A stretch of 64,000 bases of DNA from Flavobacteriaceae bacterium PS02334 (GCA_029959295.1 JASCOH010000002.1:248001-312000); one strand, 5' to 3'. Positions 8,959 through 16,971 are shown, numbered from the stretch's first letter. Notes: generated by a model not told the origin, from the sequence alone. Made by a program: numbers and translations.

Positions 8959-9663
8959 TTATTTATTCTCTTGGTCAATTTCTTTTATAATTTCTCTTGC
9001 TTGCTTAATAGCATTTTCATAAGATTCTTGAGAGGCTTTAGTAAAATTATCAAGACCTGATAAAATAATCTTTGTCTTCTTTTTTAGTACAGTTGTATTT
9101 ATATCTTCATCTTCTTTTCCATCAATTAATACATCTACATATTTTGAAGTAAGTCTTTCGTAGGACTCTTCTACATATGCTATCTCTGGAATAGTTTGCT
9201 GATAATAACTCAAAATCTTATTTCTTATATTTTGATTTTCTATGGTATTTATTTTTCCGCTAGATTTGAAGCCTTCATATCGTCCATTATTTACAACTGT
9301 ATTAATGAAATTTGTACCTGAATTAATTTGTTCATGATTAGCTTTAAGACTATCTATTTTTTGTGGTGTAAGATGCAAAACAAATGATATTTGTTGCTGC
9401 GTTTCATTTAATGTTTTTTTGGTGTCTTCCAGGTTTGAAATATCATTTTGTAAATCTTCTTTCAGCCCGATTAAAAATGTTTGTGCGTCTTTATGCTGAT
9501 GTCTTTCTTCGCTCCAAGAGTGAAGCCAAATTGAAAGTGTAACTGCAAACACAATAATTAAAATTTCAGTAAGTACTTCTTTTACTTTTTCTTTAAAGGA
9601 ATGCTCTTTATTGTTCATAGCAGATTGTATTTTTTTGGAGTGTTTTATTATTTCGTCTTGCAT
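8959..9663 (-). CDS. DUF6090-like single-pass membrane protein
   Basis: A 234-residue protein with one membrane helix at about residues 28-48 (VLTEILIIVFAVTLSIWLHSW), followed by a long helical external region (EERHQHKDAQTFLIGLKEDLQNDI). The hydrophobic helix ending in W-x-x-SW-x-E next to a charged LKEDLQ region is the hallmark of the DUF6090 group common in Flavobacteriia. Function unknown. It lies 40 bases upstream of the DUF5694-like gene, on the same strand. Confidence 0.65.
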   Translation of the reverse strand: MQDEIIKHSKKIQSAMNNKEHSFKEKVKEVLTEILIIVFAVTLSIWLHSWSEERHQHKDAQTFLIGLKEDLQNDISNLEDTKKTLNETQQQISFVLHLTPQKIDSLKANHEQINSGTNFINTVVNNGRYEGFKSSGKINTIENQNIRNKILSYYQQTIPEIAYVEESYERLTSKYVDVLIDGKEDEDINTTVLKKKTKIILSGLDNFTKASQESYENAIKQAREIIKEIDQENK

Positions 9664-9702
9664 ATTTTAGTTTTGTAATTAATTTTAGTGGTTGGTGGCA
9701 GT

Positions 9703-10521
9703 TTATTTTAGTACGCTATTTAATTCAACGACTTCAAAGTCGTCATTATTTTGCAGCAGGTGTTTTAATATAGGAATATGTCCTTGGCCAAATAGCAGTA
9801 TAACATATTTGTCTTTTGCATCTATTTGCGTAATTAAATTAGCATAAATCGCTAAATTCCTCAAATACCAATCAGAAACCGATTCCGCACCAATATAATT
9901 CTCTCCAGCACCAATTTTTGCATAATATTTTAAGTACAATGATAAATTTTTCTGCAAAAGTTCATTCTTATTTATATATTTTAGTACTTCGGTTATTGAA
10001 TTTTGTTTTACTACATTATCAAATTCAAGTTTTAAGTTATTTGCAGTAGCACCTAATTCATTTAATAAATACAACTGATTTTTTTCTTTAGCAGTTACAG
10101 AAACTAAACTGTCATGTTTCATTCCATAAAAAATATCTACACAATTTATATGTTTTAAATTTAATTTTTTAGCCAATCTAAAACCAATTTGCTCTCGTTC
10201 AGAAACTGTTAATTTATACCTGTTTTGTAAATACGCATTATACAAACTATCAATTTGCTTTTGTTGATTAAATGGTCTTTCTAGCATCACTTTAGTAGCA
10301 TTTGTTCGTTTCAAAATTCCGGTCAATTCTTCCAATTCCAGCTGTCTTTTCGGAGCTAAAAAATCGTCTGTCTTTAATTCAACTGCATCTAAATGAGGCG
10401 TTTCAAAGTGAATGGTCCCGATTAATAAGATTTTAGTTTTATGTTTAGTTTCTTGTCCAAAAGTTGTTGTGACTAATGAAAGCGTAATTAAAAATGTAGA
10501 AAATGTTTTAATCAAAGTCAT
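9703..10521 (-). CDS. DUF5694-like exported protein (TraB/ChaN-like fold)
   Basis: I chose the ATG at 10521 because it opens a signal peptide (MTLIKTFSTFLITLSLVTTTFGQ). The longer frame from 10608 runs back into a boundary repeat. The mature protein has LIGTIHFETPHLD and later VMLERPFNQQ and LFGQGHI, the conserved G-x-x-H, E-R and G-x-x-H pattern of the TraB/PrgY/ChaN (EreA-like) superfamily. These are proposed hydrolases with paired His and Glu residues. Periplasmic or secreted. Substrate unknown. Confidence 0.7.
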   Translation of the reverse strand: MTLIKTFSTFLITLSLVTTTFGQETKHKTKILLIGTIHFETPHLDAVELKTDDFLAPKRQLELEELTGILKRTNATKVMLERPFNQQKQIDSLYNAYLQNRYKLTVSEREQIGFRLAKKLNLKHINCVDIFYGMKHDSLVSVTAKEKNQLYLLNELGATANNLKLEFDNVVKQNSITEVLKYINKNELLQKNLSLYLKYYAKIGAGENYIGAESVSDWYLRNLAIYANLITQIDAKDKYVILLFGQGHIPILKHLLQNNDDFEVVELNSVLK

Positions 10522-10559
10522 TTTTTTAGTTTGTTTTTTATCGCTCTCGTTCTCCCAAA

Positions 10560-10748
10560 TTGCCACGAGATGTTGATTAGTTATTTCTGTCGCTTGAAAG
10601 TGACGCACAAGGTTTCGCCTGTAACTGTCAGTCGCGGATCAAAGCGAACTGAGCTCTCTCTGCTAATATATAATTTCTTCGTGAAAATGAAACTTCAATC
10701 TACCGAAAACTCCGCAATTGCGAAAAACCGCTGTGTTAGCCAGTAGTG
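10560..10748. repeat. Cassette-boundary repeat (type II, attC-like)
   Basis: It ends with GTTAGC at 10735-10740, close to the stop of the 10764-11339 gene. It contains AAAGCGAACTGAGCTC and ATTTCTTCGTGAAAATG, shared with 6981-7035 and 56580-56640. Inner arms around GCAATTGCG can pair imperfectly. Confidence 0.55.
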
Positions 10749-10763
10749 TTTGCTAGTTTTAAA

Positions 10764-11339
10764 CTATTTATTTTCTGCTTTCAAAGTTTCAAAGTAAGCT
10801 TTAAACGCTTCTAAATTTTTATACGTTGAATTGGTGACTGTTATATACGGTTTGCCCTTGTTAAAATAATATTTTACGACATCCTGACCCATATTCAGAG
10901 AGACATCTGAATTCCCTGACGGTTCTTTAAAATTGATAGTTGTTTCCCAAAACACGATGAAAAAGTCCAATAATCTTTCTTTGTCACCAGTTATCTTCAC
11001 AGATCTTATGGTGTAAACGTCATTCACTTTTACAACATCATACGAAATGATTAATTTCTGTGCTTTAGATTGAACTATCCTATCGGTATAGGTTATGGTC
11101 AATTTTCCACCATCAAATACCATTTTAGACGAATCCGTATTTTCAATAGTCATGAGCATTTTAGACATAAGAAAATCACTTACATTCGAACTTATGAAAT
11201 TCAAATCAAAATAAGTCATTTGGCTCGTAAATCCAGCGTCCTTTTCCCCGACATACTTTGCAGGATAATAGGGAGAAACTTCTTGTGACTGTGCGATGAA
11301 TGAAGTTAGAATAGCAATAGAAAGAATAATTTTGTGCAT
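10764..11339 (-). CDS. Small exported protein, function unknown
   Basis: A 191-residue protein with a signal peptide (MHKIILSIAILTSFIAQSQ). The mature part is rich in beta strands (KLTITYTDRIVQSKAQKLII, NDVYTIRSVKITG) and ends with a helix. A membrane-bound or periplasmic beta-fold is likely. No family could be named. It is flanked by boundary repeats on both sides, so it has the look of a one-gene cassette. Confidence 0.55.
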   Translation of the reverse strand: MHKIILSIAILTSFIAQSQEVSPYYPAKYVGEKDAGFTSQMTYFDLNFISSNVSDFLMSKMLMTIENTDSSKMVFDGGKLTITYTDRIVQSKAQKLIISYDVVKVNDVYTIRSVKITGDKERLLDFFIVFWETTINFKEPSGNSDVSLNMGQDVVKYYFNKGKPYITVTNSTYKNLEAFKAYFETLKAENK

Positions 11340-11394
11340 GTTTTTTAAGTTGGTTATAAATTTAGCTTTTTGATAGAGATTTTAGACATTACAA

Positions 11395-11532
11395 TTTTGT
11401 TCAATTAGCGTTCCGCCACTTCACACTTTCGAACTTCACAACCGATTATTTTCTGATAAAGATAAAAATTCTTACGAAACGCAAACGTGAATTGACCACA
11501 AAATTCGAAATCTCGCCAAACCGCTATTACCA
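11395..11532. repeat. Cassette-boundary repeat (type I, attC-like)
   Basis: It is nearly the same as the copy at 53818-53955: CGTTCCGCCACTTCA at the left, AACCGATTATTTTC and TTACGAAACGCAAACGTGAA inside, and CGCCAAACCGC at the right. The stop codon of the DUF1801 gene (11527-11529) lies inside its right end, as is common for cassette genes. The outer GTT/AAC are degenerate here. Confidence 0.6.
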
Positions 11533-11922
11533 GCTGGGCTTTTTTGTCCGCAAGTTTTTGTTGTATTTTTCTATCAGTTGTCGGAAAGTTTCTTTGATGT
11601 CATCAATAGGAATGTCGTCCAACAGATTTATTTGCAAAGTTATTACATTGTCTTTTATTCGTTGTTCTGTAGTAGGGAAACTCTTTTTGTCTTGAATAAA
11701 ACCTAGAAGAATTTTCTTTTTGCGAACCCATAAAAATCCAAGATTATATTCGTAATAAGAAAAAAATGGAATTTGGTATTTTCGTTTGTGAATAATGTTT
11801 TCGTCAACCGACAAAACAATAGATTTCACAGCAATCAAACACTCTCTAGTTGCTGTTTCCTGCTTATCATAATAATGTTCTAATGCGTTTACTGTCCTTG
11901 CTTCACTTATTGCTTTGTCCAC
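11527..11922 (-). CDS. DUF1801-domain protein (YdhG-like)
   Basis: A 131-residue protein that fits the DUF1801/YdhG-like fold, related in shape to frataxin: helix (ATRECLIAVKSIVLSVD), then strands (IIHKRKYQIPFFSYYEYNLGFLWVRKKKILLGF in two pieces), then a C-terminal helix (KETFRQLIEKYNKNL). Family members are small, single-domain and of unknown biochemical role. Its start overlaps the end of the tag gene by 16 bases, so it is translated from the same message. It may be a helper or a passenger of the repair gene. Confidence 0.75.
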   Translation of the reverse strand: MDKAISEARTVNALEHYYDKQETATRECLIAVKSIVLSVDENIIHKRKYQIPFFSYYEYNLGFLWVRKKKILLGFIQDKKSFPTTEQRIKDNVITLQINLLDDIPIDDIKETFRQLIEKYNKNLRTKKPSW

Positions 11923-12458
11923 ATTGGTTTTTGTTTCAAAATTAGTTCATAAATAGGGCAATTATCATCGTGAGAACCCCTTAAGTAAACAATACTCATT
12001 AAAAACTCGTTAACAATTTCGCCACCTGTAAAGCGGAATGTTTTCTTGAATAATTTAACCCATTCTTCTTTGGTTTTCGGATGATGATGTTCTAACCATT
12101 TTTCAAATGAACCGAACTCTTTTTGCAAAAGAAGAATTGTTTTTGCATTTTCTATTGTTGCATTTACTTTCAGTTTGTTGCGTATAATTCCTGCATCAGC
12201 CAAAAGCCTTTCTCTGTCATCTTCTGTGTATGCTGCAACTTCTTTGATGATGAAACTGCTATAAGCATTTCTAAATGATTGTTCTTTTTTCAAAATCGTT
12301 TCCCAACTCAATCCTGCCTGATTGATTTCTAAAATCAATCTGCCAAATAATTCGTTGTCATCGTGGATTGGGAAACCATATCTGTTATCGTGATAGTTTT
12401 TGTGCAATGCCTTTTTTTCTTCGGATTGCATATTTATTATAGCTGTGCAATAACTCAT
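11907..12458 (-). CDS. tag: DNA-3-methyladenine glycosylase I
   Basis: Excises 3-methyladenine from alkylated DNA. I chose the ATG at 12458 because it places the zinc ligand at Cys4 (MSYC), as in E. coli Tag. The other expected ligands are present: His in the YHDN motif and the His and Cys of GSHDDNC near the end. The conserved EINQAGLSWETILKK and RNKLKVNA segments are also present. The product is 183 residues, within the family range. It forms an operon with the overlapping DUF1801 gene and perhaps with the NTF2-like gene upstream. Confidence 0.93.
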   Translation of the reverse strand: MSYCTAIINMQSEEKKALHKNYHDNRYGFPIHDDNELFGRLILEINQAGLSWETILKKEQSFRNAYSSFIIKEVAAYTEDDRERLLADAGIIRNKLKVNATIENAKTILLLQKEFGSFEKWLEHHHPKTKEEWVKLFKKTFRFTGGEIVNEFLMSIVYLRGSHDDNCPIYELILKQKPMWTKQ

Positions 12459-12513
12459 AAAATCGGTTTTCGTTTTAAAGAGGGTGAATGAAAACATACG
12501 CCCTCTTTTATTG

Positions 12514-12885
12514 TTATCCAGTAACTTTTAGGTAATCGATGAGATTATTCTTCAGAGTGAAATGAAACTGCAAAACTGCCGGGCTTCCGGGAAAGGTGCC
12601 AGACACCTCCGCAGATAAGACACTTGAAGTACCATCTTCGATATATTTAAGAGGTTTCATCACAGATTGGTATTTTTCGTTTGTTTCTTCTAACACACCT
12701 TGAATGGCTACTCTTCCAGTATACGGCTTGCCTTCTTCAAGCATTATCCCGTTTTCAGAAAAGCAATTTGCAGATGCTTCGCTGTCAAAATTGTTTTGCG
12801 CGTTTATAAAATCTGTTACTACTGTCGGCAAATTACTCACTATGTGAATATTTTCTTTATTGTGTTCGTGAATCTTCGATTTCAT
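12514..12885 (-). CDS. SnoaL/NTF2-like protein
   Basis: A 123-residue protein from the ATG at 12885. An earlier in-frame ATG at 12930 would overlap the SDR gene. The fold signature is typical: helix (TVVTDFINAQNNFDSEASANC), F-x-x-NGIMLEEG-x-x-YTGR-x-AI-x-G, and C-terminal strands ending LKNNLIDYLKVTG. In this family such proteins are ligand-binding or ketosteroid-isomerase-like. It follows the SDR gene by 19 bases, so it likely belongs to the HxlR-controlled unit and may act on the same small molecule. Confidence 0.8.
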   Translation of the reverse strand: MKSKIHEHNKENIHIVSNLPTVVTDFINAQNNFDSEASANCFSENGIMLEEGKPYTGRVAIQGVLEETNEKYQSVMKPLKYIEDGTSSVLSAEVSGTFPGSPAVLQFHFTLKNNLIDYLKVTG

Positions 12886-12904
12886 TGTTTTATTTTTAAG
12901 ATTA

Positions 12905-13687
12905 TTAAATTGTTGGTACTGTACCGCCATCGATTACATATTCAGTTCCTGATAAATAACTGGCTCTCGGAGAAACAAGAAAACCAACCAATTCAGCTAC
13001 TTCTGCCGGCTCAGCTGGTCTACCGTATGGTATTCCACCCAATGCATCCATTACACCTTGCTGTGCTTCTTCTACAGTGCTATTGGCGTTTCTTGCAATC
13101 TCAGCCAGCCAGGCTTTCGATGCTCCTGTATTGATCCATCCAGGAGAAACAGTTAGCACTCGAACGCCTTTAGGCGAAACTTCATTCGATAAACTTTTAC
13201 TATAGTTTCTCAATCCTGCTTTTGAAGCTGCATAAGGCAATGTAGAATCGTATAATGGTAGTTTGCCTTGGATAGAAGCTATGTGAATAATGACACCGCT
13301 TTTTCGCTCTAACATTTGCGGTAAAAATCCCCTGTCAAGTCGAACCGGAGCAAGCAAATTAGCCTGAAGGGTTGATTCCCAATCTTCATCAGACAATGCA
13401 CTAAAGCCACCGGCAGGTGTAGTTGAAGAACCAAGATTGTTCACCAAAATGTTAAGCCTTCCATAAGCCGACAGCACTTCGCTGATTACTTTTTGTGTTC
13501 CTTCTGATTTACTCAAGTCAGACGCAATGAAATGCAGCTTGCTATTTTCTTTTTCTGGTGCGTTTCTCGCAGTGATAATAACGGTTGCTCCAGCTTGTAG
13601 CAACCTTTCCGCAATTGCTTTTCCAGCTCCTTTTGTACCTCCCGTTACTAAGGCAATTTTGCCTGATAATTCGTTTTGATAGTCCAT
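12905..13687 (-). CDS. Classical SDR oxidoreductase
   Basis: A 260-residue NAD(P)-dependent short-chain dehydrogenase. It has the cofactor motif TGGTKGAGKAIAERL, the NNLG motif, the catalytic Ser in IASIQG and the YAASK active site, and it closes with SPRASYLSGTEYVIDGG, the normal family C-terminus. It is transcribed divergently from an HxlR regulator 135 bases away. That arrangement usually means the regulator senses a reactive compound and represses the oxidoreductase. Natural substrate unknown. Confidence 0.92.
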   Translation of the reverse strand: MDYQNELSGKIALVTGGTKGAGKAIAERLLQAGATVIITARNAPEKENSKLHFIASDLSKSEGTQKVISEVLSAYGRLNILVNNLGSSTTPAGGFSALSDEDWESTLQANLLAPVRLDRGFLPQMLERKSGVIIHIASIQGKLPLYDSTLPYAASKAGLRNYSKSLSNEVSPKGVRVLTVSPGWINTGASKAWLAEIARNANSTVEEAQQGVMDALGGIPYGRPAEPAEVAELVGFLVSPRASYLSGTEYVIDGGTVPTI

Positions 13688-13787
13688 CGTATATTCGTTT
13701 TAAAATTGTTAGGTACAAATTTCTGAAGTATGTAAGTTTCTCACAAGTACGGAATTACGATTCACATAGGGATAAATTTTTCCCCTA

Positions 13788-13818
13788 TTGCAAGAATTGG
13801 TAGATAGGCTTACTTTTG
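13788..13818 (+). promoter_or_regulatory. Bacteroidota-type promoter of the HxlR gene
   Basis: TTG at 13788-13790 and TACTTTTG at 13811-13818 match the TTG / TAnnTTTG consensus with a 20-base spacer. The start codon is only four bases past the second box, so the message would be nearly leaderless. Confidence 0.5.
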
Positions 13819-13822
13819 TAGT

Positions 13823-14182
13823 ATGTATGAGAGAAAAACAATACCCAACTTAAATTGTGGACTTGATCTTATAGGTGAAGTGCTTTACGGCAAATGGAAG
13901 ATACGTTTGCTTTGGTTTATTAATGAAGGATTTCAAAGACCGAGCGAATTGCAGCGCAAAATACCAGATGCTTCACGCAGGGTTCTAAATATGCAGCTGA
14001 AGGAATTAGAAGATCATGAACTTGTTTCAAAAATTATTTACCCTGTTGTACCGCCAAAAGTGGAGTACAGCCTGACGGATTTTGGAAAAACGCTAATTCC
14101 CATAATTGCAGCCATCGGGGGGTGGGGAGAGGAGCATGAAGAGCGTTTACGAAAGCTAATATTGAAAAGGTCAGAAAATTAG
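13823..14182 (+). CDS. HxlR-family winged-helix regulator
   Basis: A 119-residue regulator with the full HxlR pattern: NCGLDLIGEVLYGKWKIRLLW, then RPSELQRKIPDASRRVLNMQ (recognition helix region) and the wing PPKVEYSLTDFGKTLIPII. The conserved N-terminal cysteine (Cys11) is the residue that senses electrophiles or oxidants in relatives such as HypR and YodB. It is divergent from the SDR/NTF2/tag unit and probably represses it. It is the only plus-strand gene in this accessory region. Confidence 0.92.
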   Translation: MYERKTIPNLNCGLDLIGEVLYGKWKIRLLWFINEGFQRPSELQRKIPDASRRVLNMQLKELEDHELVSKIIYPVVPPKVEYSLTDFGKTLIPIIAAIGGWGEEHEERLRKLILKRSEN

Positions 14183-14204
14183 AATCTTTGTCAGAAAAAG
14201 CATT

Positions 14205-14520
14205 GAAGATAATCAGAGCTACTGCAATAATTAGTAATAATAAAATTTCCATCTTATTAAATTTATCTTTTTACTACCCGTCATTGCGAGGCACGAAGCA
14301 ATCATCACATAATCAAAATCCGCAACGCTAGCGCTAGCGTCTCGCTCGTGCCAAATCAAAAATCACATTCGCAAAGTCATTGCGAGGCACGAAGCAATCA
14401 CATAATCAAATTCTATAAAGTTTTCAGGTTTTAGCTAGTTTGCTAAATTAAACCCTATTCTCCAGATTTGCCACCCGAGCGATAGCGAATAGGCGAAGCA
14501 AATTATCACAAATACAAAAC
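14205..14520. repeat. 315-bp segment duplicated at 54885-55205, with REP elements
   Basis: This stretch matches 54885-55205 almost base for base. It contains two copies of a REP-like unit (GTCATTGCGAGGCACGAAGC at about 14280 and 14380) and a palindrome ACGCTAGCGCTAGCGT. A short minus-strand start (MEILLLLII) occurs at the same place in both copies. It fills most of the gene-free stretch 14183-14578. Confidence 0.8.
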
Positions 14521-14575
14521 CAACTTTCCATTAAGCCAATTGCTCAAATCCGTTGTAGTAGCTGTTGTATGCTGT
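14425..14575. repeat. Cassette-boundary repeat (type IV, attC-like)
   Basis: It shares GCTAGTTTGCTAAATTAA, GATTTGCCACCCGAGCG and AATCCGTTGTAG with the copies at 53100, 54384 and 55090. It ends with CTGTTGTATGCTG at 14562-14574, a few bases from the stop of the 14579-15283 gene. Confidence 0.55.
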
Positions 14576-14578
14576 TTT

Positions 14579-15283
14579 TTATAATCCGTAGCCACTTTTC
14601 CATTCGTTTATTTCTTGCGGATGTTCTTTATCATTTGGATAATTTGCCTTCACAAATTCAAATTGTTCTTTAGTTAGCAAAACCATTTCCCCATCATTTC
14701 CAGAACGAATTGGATAAAATCGTTCATTACTTTTCTGTATTTTTAGCTGGTCGTTTAGCATTTCTATAAAATATATAAACGAAATTCCCCAATCAGTGTC
14801 TCCAAAATCATTGTCAAAAGCGATATATTCTTTTCCGTTAAGTTTTATTTTATGAGTCCAATGTTTTTCAGTTTGATTATTAAATTCATCTGAAATTTCA
14901 AGTTTCAAGTCTAATTTATCAAATGACTTTTTAACGGTTTCTAAATACTGAATTAAACCGCCACCTTCAAACAGAGTTTCAGTATCAATAAAATAAAATC
15001 TATTATCAGTAAATATCACGCTTTCGCCTTCCATTTTACCTTCAAAGAAATTCAGTTCGTTATAGGATTTTTCAAACTCAGCTTTTGCTTCTTTTAAATC
15101 TTTTTTTTCAGTGAGATTGAAAAAATTAAGTTTTTCTAATTCTACTATTATTTGTTTTCCAGTCAATTTATGTTTAGCTGTTTTTTGTTGTTTTTCGGGT
15201 TCTTTTTCCGCAATGTTATTTTGAGATTTTGAATTGCAACTTAAAAATAAAAAGCTAAATAAGAAGAGTAGTGTTTTATTCAT
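14579..15283 (-). CDS. Lipoprotein, function unknown
   Basis: A 234-residue product from the ATG at 15283, chosen because it begins a lipoprotein signal (MNKTLLFLFSFLFLSC). The frame upstream of it lies in a boundary repeat. A polar Gln/Lys linker is followed by a mixed alpha/beta domain with ELEKLNFFNLTEKKDLKEAK and a late segment DTDWGISFIYFIEMLND. The family is unknown to me. It is likely exposed on the outer membrane, and is the last host gene before the prophage. Confidence 0.6.
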   Translation of the reverse strand: MNKTLLFLFSFLFLSCNSKSQNNIAEKEPEKQQKTAKHKLTGKQIIVELEKLNFFNLTEKKDLKEAKAEFEKSYNELNFFEGKMEGESVIFTDNRFYFIDTETLFEGGGLIQYLETVKKSFDKLDLKLEISDEFNNQTEKHWTHKIKLNGKEYIAFDNDFGDTDWGISFIYFIEMLNDQLKIQKSNERFYPIRSGNDGEMVLLTKEQFEFVKANYPNDKEHPQEINEWKSGYGL

Positions 15284-15351
15284 TTTCGTTTTTAATAAAT
15301 GTTCTTTCTTGTCGAGTATTTTCTGTAAAATAGCATACAACATTTTAAGGC

Positions 15352-15423
15352 TTTGCGTTTAAGCGGGAAATCAAAGCACAAAAGTCGATATTATTACTAA
15401 AGTTTAATTGAAAAACTGCTGTT
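15352..15423. repeat. Left half of a cassette-boundary repeat split by the prophage
   Basis: GGCTTTGCGTTTAAGCGGG through AAAAACTGCTGTT (ending 15423) is almost identical to 52636-52701. The missing half resumes at 51533, on the other side of the prophage. Bases 15420-15423 (TGTT) are one copy of the target duplication. Confidence 0.8.
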
Positions 15424-15436
15424 TATAATCGGAAAA

Positions 15437-15471
15437 TCCAAAAATACAATTTTTCAGAGCGAAAAGTATCA
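15437..15471. promoter_or_regulatory. Candidate transposase-binding sites, left end
   Basis: TCCAAAAATACAA (15437-15449) and GCGAAAAGTATCA (15459-15471) are 22 bp apart. Related sequences occur inward from the right end. CCAAAA begins exactly 15 bases from each prophage terminus, as expected of paired end-binding sites. Confidence 0.5.
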
Positions 15472-15514
15472 AAATAAAATTTTAAATACAATTTAAAAAG
15501 CTTTTAAAAACATT

Positions 15515-15545
15515 AAAAAAAAACCTCCAAAGCGGAGGTTTTTTT
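15515..15545. terminator. Terminator at the left end of the prophage
   Basis: CCTCC (15524-15528) and GGAGG (15534-15538) lie within flanking A- and T-runs. This closes the leftward late operon after the dam-like gene, and works in both directions. Together with the left-end sites it fills the gene-free stretch 15284-15594. Confidence 0.75.
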
Positions 15546-15594
15546 ATGCAAAATATTTGGTAGAAACAATGCTTTTACCTATCTTTACATAGGT

Positions 15595-16413
15595 TTATAT
15601 CAGATAATTAGCGGTTAAAGCTTCGGTTTTTCTTGCTCCTGATCTTTGGCTAATCGATAATGCCATGTCTTTATCATTGCTATGCCAACCATATTGCTTT
15701 TTGTATTGATCCAATACATCATTTGGATAGCTTGAAAGCAAGAATTTACCCTTTATTTTACTTAACGCTTCCAGCAATGCGTTAAAATGCTCTTGTGTGT
15801 AGCCTCCGTAGTGTCCCTGATCAGCTCCAACATAAGGCGGATCAACATAAAAGAAACTATCCTCTGAATCTTGCTTTTTTATGAGTTCTAAGGCATCTTT
15901 GCACTCAATTTGAGTTAAGTCTAATCTTTTGCTTAAAACTTCCGTAAAAGCGACCTTTTTATTAAAATTCAGCTTTGCTTCCTTGTCTCTGTTTGTAGAA
16001 CTTCTCCATGATCCAATTTGATTGCTGAAACCTTGAATTGTTCCCACCCAAAAAGCCCATGCTTTATGCACCGGACTAAAAATATACGGCAATTCATATA
16101 TAACCATCGCTTTTTTATATACTTCACGGCTGTATGGCGTTGCATCAATCAAAGCTTTCAATTCATCGAAATTAAGCTTCAGCTGTTGGTAAAAATTAAT
16201 TACGTTGCCGTTTAAATCGTTGATGATCTCGACTTCTGATTGATCCTTTGACCAAAAGACAGCACCGCCACCAAAAAAAGGCTCGATATAAATTTTGTGC
16301 TGTGGAATCATTGGCAAAATGTGCTTAAGCATTGACTGTTTGCCTCCATAGTAAGAAATTGGCGTTTTTAGCCTTGCCTTTGGCTTTTCATTTGTTTTAG
16401 AAATGGTTTTCAT
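15595..16413 (-). CDS. Dam-type DNA adenine methyltransferase (left end)
   Basis: A 272-residue N6-adenine methyltransferase of the alpha (Dam) class. It has SYYGGKQSMLKHI at the N-terminus, the SAM motif IEPFFGGGAVFW (residues 43-54) and the catalytic DPPY at 191-194, followed by the variable target region. It is separate from the tail genes upstream by a 186-base gap carrying a structured element, so it may be expressed on its own. It probably protects phage DNA or changes regulation. The recognition sequence cannot be read from the protein. Confidence 0.92.
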   Translation of the reverse strand: MKTISKTNEKPKARLKTPISYYGGKQSMLKHILPMIPQHKIYIEPFFGGGAVFWSKDQSEVEIINDLNGNVINFYQQLKLNFDELKALIDATPYSREVYKKAMVIYELPYIFSPVHKAWAFWVGTIQGFSNQIGSWRSSTNRDKEAKLNFNKKVAFTEVLSKRLDLTQIECKDALELIKKQDSEDSFFYVDPPYVGADQGHYGGYTQEHFNALLEALSKIKGKFLLSSYPNDVLDQYKKQYGWHSNDKDMALSISQRSGARKTEALTANYLI

Positions 16414-16424
16414 AATTATATTAA

Positions 16425-16451
16425 TTGATTTAAAAATTTACTTTACTTTTG
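16425..16451 (+). promoter_or_regulatory. Plus-strand promoter in front of the structured element
   Basis: TTG (16425-16427) and TACTTTTG (16444-16451) match the Bacteroidota TTG / TAnnTTTG boxes with a 16-base spacer, slightly short. The predicted start of transcription falls at about 16457, the base of the long hairpin. Confidence 0.45.
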
Positions 16452-16452
16452 C

Positions 16453-16580
16453 ACTTCCTACGATAATTTATAACGCAACAAAGCCACGACAAGAAGACTT
16501 TTAGTCCTCCAACGTCGTGGCTTTGTGCTATAAATATAAATTACCGTAGGAAGTATTTATTTTGTTGGAGGACTTTTTTA
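16453..16580 (+). ncRNA. Candidate structured small RNA in the prophage
   Basis: Arms 16453-16490 and 16514-16554 are complementary over almost their whole length (ACTTCCTACG with CGTAGGAAGT outside, AAAGCCACGAC with GTCGTGGCTTT inside), enclosing a 23-base loop. The last 11 loop bases (AGTCCTCCAAC, 16503-16513) are perfectly complementary to GTTGGAGGACT at 16564-16574, which is followed by a run of Ts. With a promoter directly upstream this reads as a self-contained RNA gene transcribed against the late operon. On the minus strand the same sequence could act as an attenuator between the tail genes and the methyltransferase. Function unknown. Confidence 0.5.
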
Positions 16581-16599
16581 ATTCCTTACCTCCATAGAA

Positions 16600-16971
16600 T
16601 TATATCATTTCATCAATGCTTTTAAAGCAATGATCTTTGTCGATTGCGTCCAAAATCCACGCAATTAATTTACCGCACCAGGATAATGTACCGTGAAGCT
16701 GATTTTTACCCAAAACGCTTGAAATTGTTTCCTTTCGATTTCCAAAAAGGTAGCCCTTTTTATTAATGAGCGCCCAATTAAATAAATCTTTACAAACCAC
16801 ATTTCCTGAAGAATCAATACTTGTGGCAATGCTTAAAAATTGATCATCGAGCCTTTTAAATGAAAACTTCCATCTGCGTTTATAAAGATTTAAAATAAAA
16901 GTGATCAACAAACCAAGTGGAAATAATATCGAAGCCAAAATTGAGGCTACTAAAGCTAATAGAGTTCCCAT
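16600..16971 (-). CDS. Phage membrane protein of unknown function
   Basis: A 123-residue protein with one strong N-terminal membrane segment (residues 3-29, ALVASILASILFPLGLLITF), followed by a basic, soluble tail with two cysteines and a C-terminal hydrophobic patch. It is the last gene of the tail-fibre end of the late operon and shares one base with the gene upstream. It could be a holin or a superinfection-exclusion protein. Neither can be shown from sequence alone. Confidence 0.5.
   Translation of the reverse strand: MGTLLALVASILASILFPLGLLITFILNLYKRRWKFSFKRLDDQFLSIATSIDSSGNVVCKDLFNWALINKKGYLFGNRKETISSVLGKNQLHGTLSWCGKLIAWILDAIDKDHCFKSIDEMI

Noticed and set aside
12700-13134. A 144-residue plus-strand frame
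   Set aside because: It is antisense to the SDR and NTF2-like genes, which have clear family motifs.
14034-14252. A 72-residue minus-strand frame starting MEILLLLII
   Set aside because: Most of it is antisense to the HxlR gene. Only the first codons recur in the duplicated segment at 54.9 kb, where the frame soon stops.
16453-16580. Retron-type non-coding RNA
   Set aside because: No reverse transcriptase gene occurs anywhere in the window, so only a generic structured RNA is claimed.
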